This document shows positions 46,918 to 58,300 of a DNA stretch of 64,000 bases, piece after piece. Position numbers and translations under genes: made by a program. Each line of letters begins with the position of its first letter. Position 1 is the stretch's first letter. The stretch is from Petunia secreta (Eukaryota; Streptophyta; Magnoliopsida; Solanales; Solanaceae), in contig JARKIP010000065.1 in the NCBI GenBank assembly GCA_029990175.1, positions 11,040,501-11,104,500 on the forward strand, given 5' to 3'. The notes beneath the pieces are model-generated. The model saw nothing but the letters and a program-made list of their open reading frames with translations. It did not search any database and was not told the DNA's origin.

Positions 46918-47540
46918 TGATGCAATCTGGATTGGTATCCAAAGCCGTGGAGAGTTTACACTCAATATGAAAAACTTAGAATGCTTCAAAGAGAGCTTGG
47001 AAACCAAGATTCAAGTCAAAGAAGGCCAAAAGACCAAAATACGAGCTTGCAGGAATTCTGGGAAAACATACCCTGTGCGATCGCGATGAAGGATCAACTT
47101 GCTCTGCGCGATCGCGTGGAGCCATGCGCGATCGCGATGAAGAATCGATCAGGCTGCTTTCCAGAATTAGTGGAAGTGACATTTTAGACCATTTATCATT
47201 GTAAATACATAGCTACTATAAATAGTCTAATCCTAAGCTTAGTCTTTAGTTAGTGGATGTTTATTTGAGAATACAAGAACTTAGAAGAGGCCGAGCCCTT
47301 CTCGTTGAAGCCCGAGACTTCGTGTATCCCTTTTAGCTTGGAACCGAGTGGATGTCATCCTAGTATAGATCCTCGATAGGTTCAAGTTTTCTTCTCTCTC
47401 CCAGATATTCATTAGTGTTTGAATCGAATATCCTTTCTTTCTTCTATTTCTGTCTTTCCCCGTCCCTATTTTCTCATTGTTGTATTTACTTTATCGCTTC
47501 CGTTTCTTTATCGTGCTTCCACGTGGTTTTGATTGCAGCA
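46918..47540 (+). repeat. 5' LTR of element F
   Basis: 623 bp. U3 has three GCGATCGCG-type motifs (about 47077, 47107 and 47127). The TATA box TATAAATAG is at 47217-47225. The end GATTGCAGCA is followed by the PBS. Confidence 0.93.
47217..47225 (+). promoter_or_regulatory. TATA box of LTR F
   Basis: TATAAATAG, conserved at 51936-51944 in the 3' LTR and in both LTRs of D. Confidence 0.65.
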
Positions 47541-47542
47541 TT

Positions 47543-47554
47543 TGGTATCAGAGC
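47543..47554 (+). other. Primer binding site of F (iMet)
   Basis: TGGTATCAGAGC, twelve bases complementary to the 3' end of initiator tRNA-Met, two bases after the LTR. Confidence 0.85.
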
Positions 47555-48610
47555 AAGGCTCGGGATTTGTTCCTACAAATCCTCGATCCTTGTTCATCTA
47601 TCTAGAATCTTGTTCTTATTATTCTTGAAAAAAGAATGACAAAAAAATTGAAATTCTTGTTGTGAAACGAATTCCCCATCCATTGAAAAGTAATGGGGAT
47701 TGTTCTATATTGTTTTCCCATTGATTTGGTACCCTCATATCATGTTTTGGTGTTATGAATTGAAAATTTGAAAATCAAAGTTCCCATTTTTGAAACCCTT
47801 GTTCTTGAGCTTGAAGACATTGATTCTTGAGTTTGATTTTCTGTTTGGACGTGCAATTCATCGGAGTTTGTTAGGAAACACATTATACAATTTTGGGTAC
47901 CTTGGGAATTGATAAATGAGTTGAATCGAGGTGATTCAAGTGAAAAGTTAAAGCTAAAAATCGGATTCTGGTTCAGCTGCATCAGAGCTGCGCGATCGTG
48001 CAAGCCCGGGCGCGACCGCGCTATGATTCCATTTGTTCATTTTCTCTACGCGAACGCGACCTTGTTCACGCGATAGCGAAGAGCAACATTTTTCTGGAAA
48101 ATTAGTTTCTTGGCAGAATATTCGCAACGGCTTCCGGACAGTTTCCAATCATTAAAACTCCAATTATTTCATCAAATATGGTGAGTTTCTAGATCAAAAA
48201 AAAAAATTTCATCCAAATTCGAATCCGTTTCGTGCCAATTCGATTCGAGTCTTTCTTTTGTCAGTTCATTATTAGTTTTGTAACTTCACTCTTTTAGTTT
48301 TGTTGCTTGTTTTCTTTGTTCCTAGCTCGTTTGTGTGTCCTCATTCGTTTCGTTGGTGTCTTATAAACTCCATTCCGAACCTCTATTTAGATGTACTAGT
48401 TGTTGATCTTCTCACTTTGGTTACTATAAAGGGGATAAGGCCATCTTTGAGCGGAAAAAGTCAAAGAGTGGTGAGAACAATAGAGTGTGTATATAAAAGC
48501 CAATGACCTTTAGTGTATACACGAGTGGAAAGAAAATAGAGTGTCATCTTTTGAGTGATACACGTGAGGGAGTGAAATTGTGAGGTCCTTTACTCTTTAT
48601 TATTACAACT
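47555..48610 (+). other. 5' leader of element F
   Basis: About 1.05 kb of non-coding leader. 47990-48085 carries degenerate GCGCGATCGCG-type motifs (GCGCGATCGTGC, GCGCGACCGCGC, CGCGAACGCGAC, CGCGATAGCG), matching the word in this element's own U3. Confidence 0.7.
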
Positions 48611-50128
48611 GTGGCTTCGGATGATGATTGTGGAGGGTATAGTTCTTGTGGAGATAATGGAGACTATGGTTCCTTTGATGGTGATAACGAATATTGCTAT
48701 GATGATTCCGGGAACTATGGTTCGTATGAGGATGAAGCGGGTCTCCATGATCGTGTGGTTGATGAAGACTATGAAGCTTATGATGATGAATGTGTTGATC
48801 CTTATGCTTCTAGTCAAGAATTCGAAGATGGTGACACTTCAAGGTATAATGTTCCTACTTACTCTTCTTGTGATGAACTCGAACATGATGAAAGTGGCAT
48901 TGAGGGAATTGATGATGAAGTTGATTATATGAATTGTTCATTTGCATCTTCTCTTGGTGTTTCTTGTGGAGTACAAGGGAGTAGTAGAAGTCCTTCCATT
49001 AGTATGAGAGGAGGGGGTGGTTGTTCCATGGGAAAAGAGAGGCTTGCCTATCCTACTTGTGCTAAATGGGTTAAAACTCCTAACTCCCATGTGAAAGGTG
49101 GATTGAGATGTGGTGTTGCTCTTGCTACCAAAGGCTTGTATTGTTCTAACAATGTCGTGAGGAGTAGAAATAGTAGGAGTGGTGCCATTGACTATGGGAC
49201 CAAGACTAGGGAAGAGAGTTCCTACTACACTCCTATACCTAGAAGGAGTTCTTATGGGTTCCATGGTGAGACTCCTTCCTCGACTTTCAACAACACTTTA
49301 AATGTTGGAAGAGTGACGGGAAGTGGAAGTTACACTAGCAATATTGCTAGTAGAGGAGGGATAAGGGAGACCCAAGTTGTTGGTGTTGATACTCTTGGGC
49401 ATTCAAGTTCTTTCTTGGATGTACCTATACGAGACTTGGGTAAAAGTAGGTTCGTTGTTGAGGTGAATGGTAATGGAGGATACTTGCTCAAGATTGGAGA
49501 TACCGATGGCAATTGCATTAACACTTCTTTGGTTGAGACCCTAGGGATACCACGCTATGAATTGAAACATCCTTATAATTATAATGGAGTGCGGGTTTCC
49601 AAGGAGGCTCGGGTGCTCATATCTTATAAGTGTTACAAGTATTATGTTTGGTATGATGTGTATCCCATGGCACATTTTGATGTTTGGCTAGGTGAGCCAT
49701 GGTGTCACAACAAAGAGTTTCAATATAGTGCTAAGAGGGATGTAAATCTTGTGGGCATGAACCAAAAAGTTTATGAGTTTGCACCTTACGGAACAAGGGG
49801 CAAGTTGTCTACTAGTGTACATTCTTGGGCTATGCAAAGGAGCAAAGAGCGAGAAATTCATTCCATGATTGAAAGAGTGCAATCAAGAAGTCCTACAAAC
49901 ACAAGAAGTGGTGGGACAAGTGCTAGAAAGGAGTTGACAAGTGTCAACAAGGTGAACCCGAAACCACAAGCTTCAAAGTCAAGTGGTTCACCAACAAAGA
50001 AGAAGGAGACTTCAAGTGATGAATCTCTAAGTCCTAGATTCCAGGTTGATGTTAAAAGTCCACCAACTCCGGCTATGGGTATTCTTGGGCCTCGTCCCAA
50101 CTCACCCGAATTTGAGAGAAAAGATTAA
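48611..50128 (+). pseudogene. RT-less polyprotein of F, part 1 (acidic domain and retropepsin-like domain)
   Basis: 505 codons stay open, but the first codon is GTG where D has ATG, and no in-frame ATG lies upstream before a stop, so the start appears lost. Residues 1-110 are acidic and Gly/Tyr/Cys-rich (GDNGDYGS, NEYCYDDSGNYGSYED). About 110-280 are Ser/Gly-rich. Residues 283-392 resemble a plant gypsy retropepsin: IGDTDGNCINTSLVETLGI in place of the D-S-G core, then HPYNYN, VRVSKEARVLIS, YDVYPM and VWLGEPW where the family has CDVVPM and LLGRPW. An extra Asp splits the usual D-T-G (DTDG at 297-300), so catalysis is doubtful. The tail is Lys/Ser/Pro-rich. A 2-base deletion compared with D near 50118 causes the stop. 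The role is unknown; it may be a Gag-protease-like structural protein. Confidence 0.75.
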
Positions 50129-51297
50129 GAGGAGTAAGGGAGTGACCGGTGACAACTCTCGAGTGGAAAAAGGAGAGGTTGTGTCTAGTTGTGTGAGTGA
50201 GTTGTCACCACCCGAATCTACACCCGACCTTGAAAAGAAAATGAGGGAAAAGAAAGAGGGAAAAAGAATCATTGAGAGTGAGGACACCCCTTATTCTAAC
50301 CTTAACCCTTTATCTTTTTCTTCTACTTGCTTGAGTTCTTGTGTAGGTACTCCTGGAGGCAAACCAATGGAGCCTCAATCATGTTCCAATGTGGAAGGGA
50401 AAGGTGAAGAAGATCTAGAATGTGAGCTTCAAGTTGGAGGAACTACCCATGACACTTCAAGTGCATTGAGTGAGCAAGATGGCCACTCAAAGGTATGTGT
50501 TAGTCCTTTTTCCTATGAGCATGATACTTCCTTGTCTTGTGATATTGCTTGTGAAAACTCTATACTAGTTTGTGATTTGTATGATTACAATGTATTTGCA
50601 ACTAGTGTAGAGTCGGTTGGTCAACTTGTGTGTGCATGTGAACCACTAGTTGAGAGGGTTGATAAGCCACATCATTATGTAAGCTCGGTTTTCATCGAAC
50701 CTCTCTTTAGTGAGGATGTTGTAGTTGACCTTACTTGTGACCCTTGGTATGACACACCGCCAATCTTTGATAAAGGGTAAGAAGAGTTGTATGATCATAC
50801 CCTTATGGATGTTATTGCCTATGGTGGATCTATGTGTTGTAGTGAGGACGACGGTGACCTTGAGGAGTCCCTAGTGGATGAGATGGATCGAATTGTATTC
50901 GATGACTCCTCAAGTGCGGATGATGATTCTAGTTTGGATGCCTCACCTTTGATGGTGGTGACTTGTCTTCACTAACCCTATGTTTGAAGGGGATTTTGAA
51001 AGAGGTAGTGATGTGCATTCAACTAGAGGAGAGTGTGAGCTTGAACCTCCATGGTTTGGGGAGCTTATCTCTATAGATAATCCATTATTTGAGACCTCCC
51101 TTGGGAGCTTGTCTAGTGAGGAGGATTGTCTTGGAGGTGATTTTAGAAGTGAGAAGCTATCTCTTGGTGTGTATAATCGTGCTCTTAAGAAGGGGAGTGT
51201 AGTATTTGATGCTAGTTGTTGCTTGAACTATTTTGCTTGTTCCATTCCCTATGTTGATCACATCTTGAGTGTTGAGCATTCCAAAGCCATTATGTAA
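50129..51297 (+). pseudogene. RT-less polyprotein of F, part 2 (acidic C-terminal region)
   Basis: Continues the frame open in 50046-50780 (KIKRSKGVTGDNSRVEKG...), with stops and shifts at ~50778 and ~50975, to a final stop at 51297. Conserved blocks shared with D include DLYDYNVFATSVES, LVERVDKPHH, LEESLVDEMDRIVFDDSSS, SIDNPLFETSLGSLSSEEDCLGG and VFDASCCLNYFACSIPYVDH. These do not match any domain I know. The pyrimidine-rich stretch 50290-50346 ending in TGTGTAG before GTACTCC could be a splice acceptor and is conserved in D. No RT or integrase motif occurs before the purine tract. Confidence 0.65.
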
Positions 51298-51636
51298 CCT
51301 TGTTATAAAAATGCATTGAACGCTTGTTATGTTGGTCATGAGCGTAGGGATCGTAAAGAATTTGATTGCTACATCTTACATATTTTATACCCTTTTGATC
51401 TCTTTGCTTATTCTAGTGTTGGATGCACTTCCTTGTTGAGCCAAGAAGTTGTTGTTTTCTTTGGGGACATAAGCTTTTTTTATTAATATTGATGCTTGTC
51501 TCTACCATAAGAGTGTGTTTTTCACACTTTTGGGCACTAACCTACTCTTGGAGTAGGACGTTTTATTTGTCTTTGCCTTGCTTGTAGGTCTTGTTGGCTT
51601 GATTTCGAGGACGAAATCCTTTCAAGAAGGGGAGGA
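51298..51636 (+). other. 3' internal tail and polypurine tract of F
   Basis: Non-coding. The purine tract AAGAAGGGGAGGA (51624-51636) directly precedes the 3' LTR. The same TTCGAGGACGAAATCC block occurs in D. Confidence 0.8.
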
Positions 51637-52259
51637 TGATGCAATCCGGATTGATATCCAAAGCCGTGGGGAGTTTACGCTCAACATGCAAAACTTAGAA
51701 TGCTTCAAAGAGAGCTTGGAAACCAAGATTCAAGTCAAAAAATGCCAAAAGACCAAAATGCAAGCTTGCTGGAATTTTGGGAAAACATGCCCTACACGAT
51801 CACGATGAAGGACCAACTTGCTCTGCGCGATCGCGTGGAGCCATGCGCGATCGTGATGAAGAATCAGTCAGGCTACTTTCCAAAATTAGCTGAAGGGGCA
51901 TTTTAGACCATTTATCATTATAAATACATAGCTACTATAAATAGTCTAATCTTAAGCTTGGTCTTTAGTTATTTGATGTTTATTTGAGAATAAAAGAACT
52001 TAGAAGAGGCCGAGCCCTTCTCGTTGAAGCCCGAAGCTTCGTGTATCCCTTTTAGCTTGGAACCGAGTGGATGTCATCCTAATATGGATCCTCGATAGGT
52101 TCAAGTTTCTTTCTCTCTCCCAAATATTCATTAGTGTTTGAATCGAATATCCTTTCTTTCTTCTATTTCTATCCTTCCCCGTCCCTATTTTCTCATTGTT
52201 ATGTTTACTTTATCGCTTCCGTTTCTTTATCGTGCTTCCACATTGTTTTGATTGCATCA
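51637..52259 (+). repeat. 3' LTR of element F
   Basis: 623 bp, pairs with 46918-47540. It has the same U3 motifs (some mutated, for example CACGATCACG) and TATA box at 51936-51944. Confidence 0.93.
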
Positions 52260-53199
52260 CGTATACATTTAACTAAGTCATAATCATATTAAATAGTTTG
52301 CTACATTTATCCGATCTTTTATAATTATTGCACAGTAGCTCGTAGACAATGTAAATTACTTAGAAAAAACACTTGATAGTAATTTAACATTCCATTTCAT
52401 TTATAGGCACAAATATTGGGAACTTGCTTGTCTTAGAGGAGATTGATAAACGAAAACACACATGCAAAAATGTCTAAAGTGAAGGTTAAGAAAGAGATAT
52501 CAGCAAATGTATTTCAAATTTACGCAGAGTACTGAAACTTTTCCCATGTCATTTGCCAAACTGAGTGAAGATTACTCAAAGTATTGTAAACTTTCTAAAG
52601 TTATCTCAAAGACTAAGTAAAGATAAATAAATGAGATTTGAAACCATGAGTAATACATGGCATATGAAATTTTCTCTATGTCATCAATACAACTATCATA
52701 ACATTAGACGTCACAACCTAGTAAAAAAGAGAAGTATACGAGATAACAAAATATTTATGAAAATAATCGCATATAACATCTATGTCACAAAAACCAAATA
52801 TATTAATAGTGATACTCTATAACATCTGAGTGACCAAATTGTTAAAAATTGAGATCATAGAAGACATAATATCCAAAATAAAAAAAATAGTACACAAAAT
52901 GTTTGTATTTTTTAAGCAAAACACATCTTAATTCAACGTCCCGGATGAGCAGGAGGCACCCTTAGCTATTAAAAAAATCACATCACATGGAGGAGTATTG
53001 GAGTATCTCAAATGCCAAGCAAACACTAAAAAACTAAATAAACTGCAACTGAGAAATGATAACTGCAAAAATAGATATCCGTAAGTTATAAAATAGAAGG
53101 TAGTACATATGTCTGACTAAGTCCACAAATGTTCCCTAATTTCAGGGGGAAAAAATCAAGGATAGATATTCAAAAAGTTAAACACATGCTTGTAGGAAA
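52260..53199. other. AT-rich stretch, nothing recognised
   Basis: No supported ORF, LTR or RNA gene. The 63-residue frame at 52631-52822 has no recognisable content. Confidence 0.4.
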
Positions 53200-54130
53200 A
53201 ATTAATAATGTGTATCATTCAACCTAATTTGAATTTAATTATTTACTCAAGCTATTGATTCTTCTTTTCCTTAATCAATTAGTTTAGTATTCTTTTAATT
53301 CTCCAAAAGGTGTAACAGACATAGGAAAAAAGATTAAAGAGTCTACTCGCGCTTGGCTCGAGTTCAATTACGTTGCAACAACGCTTTCATATATATAACT
53401 GATAGGCTGCGTGGCGGGCACGCGATATTTCCAAGCACTGTGTTTCGGTAAAATCTTGACTTGGCTTGATTATATTTTGGCTAAAGTTTTGATCGACTCA
53501 AATCGATTAAAGCTCGATTAAATCTCGCTCAATCAACCTTAGATTTAATTGAGCTAGACTAGCTTAGCTCTACTGACTCGGTTTGAATATCATAATTATT
53601 ACATTAAAACTAAGATTCATCGATTAACCTCAATATTTAATTTTATTAAAATTACTATGACCTCTAACAAATTAATAATGTGTATCATTCATCCTAATTT
53701 GAATTCAATTGTTTACTTAAGCTCTTGATTTTTTTTCTCTTAAATAACTAGTTTAGTATTCATTTAATTCTCCAAAAGGTATAACCTGCGTAGGGAAAAA
53801 GATTAAATAGTCTACTCGCGCTTGGATTGAGTTCAGTTAGGTTTTGGTAAAAGCTTGACTTGGTGGGACGTGTGGCAGGCGTGCGATATTTTCAACCACT
53901 ACATTTTGGTAAAAGCCCGACTTGCCTTGACTATGTTTTGGCCAAAGTTTTGATTGACTCAAAATCTCGCTTAAAGCTCGATTAAAAACTTGCTTAAAGC
54001 TCGCCTAAAAACTCGCTAGATCTACCTCTAGACGTAATTGAGCTAGACTGGCTTAGCTCTATCGGCTCGGTTTTAATATTGTAACTATTAAAGTTCAACG
54101 AAAACTCGACTCGATCAAGCTGAAACCTAA
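53200..54130. repeat. ~0.47 kb tandem duplication
   Basis: ATTAATAATGTGTATCATTC begins at ~53200 and again at ~53669. Both copies go on through TTCTCCAAAAGGT, TCTACTCGCGCTTGG and a stretch rich in AAAGCTCGATTAAA/GACTCG-type words. The copies are diverged and have indels. Non-coding. Confidence 0.7.
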
Positions 54131-54262
54131 TTATACTAGCTCGGTTTGGGGTCAGCTTGATTCAATGATACATAAACTTGATTGGGGTCTGCTCACTCGA
54201 CTCGATGCCTATGTTCTCAAGTTTTCTTTTTTTCTTTTTTTGTTTTTATTTTTTATTTGTGC

Positions 54263-54280
54263 TTAGGTATGACCTGTATT
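54263..54280. other. Target-site duplication of the LINE (left copy)
   Basis: TTAGGTATGACCTGTATT here and at 61839-61856. It abuts a T-run (54279-54288), the poly(A) tail of the minus-strand LINE. Confidence 0.92.
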
Positions 54281-54288
54281 TTTTTTTT

Positions 54289-55306
54289 AATCAAGAGTCA
54301 ACTAGGCATTGCACCTAGTGACCATTTTTATTAATAAACAAAAATAAATACAAAATCTTACAATGTGTGTACATAACAAGTGCAAAAAACAAGTGTATCC
54401 TACTTCTCCCTAAAATAGCACCAATCTTACTTGTCGTCTTCACTCTCTTGGGTTGAATGTCATTGGGCATTAATACCACCAAGTAGAATGAAAATAACTC
54501 ATAATCTTGATGCCAATAAACATGAGAAGTAGGATCTAAACAACTACCAAAACAAGGAGTACAAACTAGACAAAATGTGGAACTAACTAGTCTTGATCTT
54601 CCTTGTTGCTTGCAGGGTGTATGTAACTCCAAAAAGTGAAGCCCAAATAAAAGTAGTAGCATCCAGCAAAAAATCAGGTGATACTTGAGCAAGGCAAGTC
54701 GACTAAAGCAGTGGAGGCTCTCTACTGGATGAAGATGCACCAACATAGCACCTCCCAAATGAATGAAGAATTGTGAAACTCCTTGAGCAATCGGCAGTGT
54801 AACCAGCAGCACTCCAACTTGGTTCTCAAATAAGTGAAGATGCAGCATAGCACATCCCAAACTAAGAAGCAAGTTAGAAATCATGATGTATGTAAGAAAA
54901 GACAAAAACACAAACTGAGTGAGATGTATTGTGATCTTCAAAGCAATCCCAGCTTGTATAGATGTCAAAGTATTCATTGTAATCCAGGTTTTAGATCTCC
55001 ATGTTGTTCCAGCACATTTGCACTAAATGAGTCGACTAAGGCAGTGAAGCACCTGTGCTCCACTAGCATAATACCTGTAGAGCACCGATGCTCCACCAGT
55101 GTCCCTCAACATTTTTCTACTTATGAGTATATCAGCATTATAGTCCCAAGCATGTATAGATGTCTCCACCTTGTACCTGCAAACAAAGAAGCTAATGTTA
55201 GTGAGATAAACCCCTATGATCTCCACTATAAATTCTTGATCATAGGGGGCAATGTCCAAACACCAAACAACTCCTTCTAAACCAACTCCTCCTCTGATTG
55301 TCATCA
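54289..55306 (-). other. 3' UTR of the LINE
   Basis: Mostly without recognisable protein. A 220-codon open frame (54977-54315 minus) is hydrophobic and Leu/His-rich and starts after ORF2. It looks like an unusual-composition accident rather than a gene, as no domain or signal is recognised. Confidence 0.6.
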
Positions 55307-58300
55307 CTATAAGCCTCTCCATCTCTTAGCTCTAAACTCCACACAGTGATGCTTATCAAAATTGACTATGAACTTGGCTTTAGAAGGCAGTTCAACAAAG
55401 GAAGTGAATCTAACAGTGGGCATCTCATAAGCTAGATTGGCAAGACAATCAGCAAGCTTATTACCCTCTCTCAATGTATGTTGAAACTGGAAGCTCCCTA
55501 GCTGCTTTAACTTCAAGATATCATCCACAATAGAGGCAATAGACCATATAGGTTGCCAGGCCCCTTCAATCACCTGCTTGACAACTAGGGAATCAGTTTC
55601 AATTACAACCTCCCCTAAGTCATTCTCCACACTGTACCTCATAGCTTCCCTAATAGCCATTGCCTCAGCATACATATTGTTATGCTCCCCAATCAGCTTG
55701 GCAAAAGCATACAGGACATCACCCTCTACATTCCTCACACAGAATGCCATAGAACTAGGTCCAGGGTTGCCCCTAGAAGCACCATCAGTATTCACCTTCA
55801 AGACTCCAGCCTTTGGCACATGCCACCCCACTTTAATGTACCTGAATCTGGGAAAATAAGTCTCTAGAGCATTGACAATATCAGGCCATGAGTGTCTCAC
55901 AATAGGAATAAAAGGAAACCTCAGTTTCACAAAGTAAAAGAGATTGCTAGTAAGTTCATAGAGCAGCCTAGAGTAAGAAACAGTTTTATCATGTTTTATG
56001 GCATTCCTTCTTTTCCATAATGACCAAACAATAAAGGAAGGAACAATGTGATAAACATCCTTTATCCAAGGTTTAGGCCATTGCCTCCACCATTTAAGAC
56101 AAACCTGATGAAGATTGCAACCAATCACTTGAACACCTGCAGCTTGAGCAAAGTACCTCCATACACTGTTGGCTACTTGACTTGTCCTGAAAAGATGTTC
56201 ATAGACCAAACAATAAAGGAAGGAACAATGTGATAAACATCCTTTATCCAAGGTTTAGGCCATTGCCTCCACCATTTTAGACAAACCTGATGAAGATTGC
56301 AACCAATCACTTGAACACCTGCAGCTTGAGCAAAGTACCTCCATACACTGTTGGCTACTTGACTTGTCCTGAAAAGATGTTCTCTAGTCTCAATATTAGG
56401 ATTTGCACAGCACCAACACCTGGATGGAAATTAATATCCCATTCTCTTCAATGCATCATCAATTGGTAGCTTAAACTTCCACAGCCTCCATATCATAAAT
56501 GACACCTTGATTGGCATCCCTTTCACCCACATAAACTTGGAAATAGGAACTTTATGCTGCTTCACTCTCATGTAGTTCCAAGCACTACTAACTGAGAATT
56601 TACCACTTGATGTCAAGCCCCACCAGGCCTTGTCTCTTCTCTGATCAGTCCCAAGCAAGTGTACATTCTGAAGAATGTGTTCAACAATGTCTTCGACATT
56701 CTAGTTTCCCTCCTCAATCACCTCTTTGACACTATTATACCATAGCTCACAGTCAAATGTATAGGGTACTATGAAGTACAATGGTCCAAGACCTGACCAA
56801 TTGTCATACCAAAGGTGAGCTGAGCCTTGTCTAATCTGCCGGTGAATTTCATGGTCAATGGCCTCCCTAGCTTGTATCATTTTCTTCCAGACATAAGAGC
56901 CTTGCTTGAATGGCACAATGGCCTTATGTAGCTTCTTGCAATACTTGTTAGATATATGTAACCCACAAAGATTCTCCAGTTCTAAAGTTCCACCAAAGTT
57001 TACCAAACAAGGCACTTGAAACATCAAACAATGATCTGAATCCCATGCCTCCTTCCTCTACTGGTAGGCAAAGATTCTTCCAGGAAGACCAATGTCTATT
57101 AGATCCTTCTTGTGAGTTTCCCCAAAAGAACTTGGCAAAGTGTTTATGCAGTTGATTGAGCACACTATCTATAGGATTGACTGCAGAGAGGAGATGTATT
57201 GGCATACTTTGTAACACATGCTTGATCAGTATAGTCCTTCCTCCAAATGAAAGCATTTTTGCACTCCAGCCATTAATCCTAGAGGTTACTTTCCCTACCA
57301 GCTCCTCATAATGGATCTTCTTTCTCCTACCATAGAAGATAGGACAGCCTAGGTATGTAAAAGGAAAGTCCTTCCTCTGAATGCCAGTAATCAATTATAC
57401 CTTTTGTACCTCCTCTTCACCTACAGAAGCATGAAGGTAAACAACACTCTTGTCCTTGTTTATCTTCTGCCCTGACACTGCCTCATATGCTTGTAAAACA
57501 CCAGTGATCAAGTGCAAAGAATCTTCATGAGTTGAGGTAAATAGGATAGTATCATCTGCATATGCCAAGTGATTAAGATGAGGACTCCACTTGGGCATTG
57601 CATAGCCCCTACAGAAGCTGTGAATGTTGAGAGTGTTCAAGTTCCTGGAAAGAACTTCAGCAGTGAGAATGAACAAGGTAGGTGACAAAGGGTCGGTCAC
57701 CTTGCTTTAGACCTCTTCCTGAATGAAAAAACCCATAACTTTGGCCATTAAACAAGACTGAATACCAGTTTGATGAGACAAGCTGAAAGATGACATCAAT
57801 GAACTCATGACAAAACCCCATCTTCCTAAGCACCATTGTCAAAAAAGGCCAGGACACCCTATCATAAGCCTTCATCATATCAAGTTTTATCACAACATTT
57901 GCATCTTCTCCTCTTTCATTGATATCATGTATGATTTCCTGAGCAAGCAAGACATCCTCTACTATGCTTCTCCCTTTCACAAAGCCTGCCTGATTCTGTG
58001 AGATAAGTGTAGGTAGAACCTCAACCAATCTATTATGTACCACCCTAGGAAGGACCTTGTTAATGAAATTGCTCAAGCTTATAGGCCTAAGATCAGAAAA
58101 GGTTGCAACTGATGGCTTCTTAGGGATCAGGACCAAATTAGTGTGTGTCACATATCTGGGAATGTGTCTTCCACTAAACAAAGCCTGCACCACCCTGACA
58201 ACATCATGCTTGATAATATCCCAAGCAACATGAAAGAACCTGCCTGTATAGCCATCAGGGCCACTAGCACTATCACCATTAAGTCCAAACACTGCTTGTT

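Larger units (their letters stand above)
46918..52259 (+). mobile_element. Element F: complete RT-less LTR retrotransposon (5.34 kb)
   Basis: F has LTRs at 46918-47540 and 51637-52259 (both 623 bp), TGATGCAATC...GCAGCA/GCATCA ends, an iMet-type PBS and a purine tract. The flanks catat (46913-46917) and cgtat (52260-52264) match at four of five bases. The internal 4.1 kb encodes one polyprotein, now in pieces, without RT, RNase H or integrase. It is the same family as D but uninterrupted, so it defines the family layout. The LTR copies differ at scattered positions, so this is not a very recent insertion. Confidence 0.93.
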
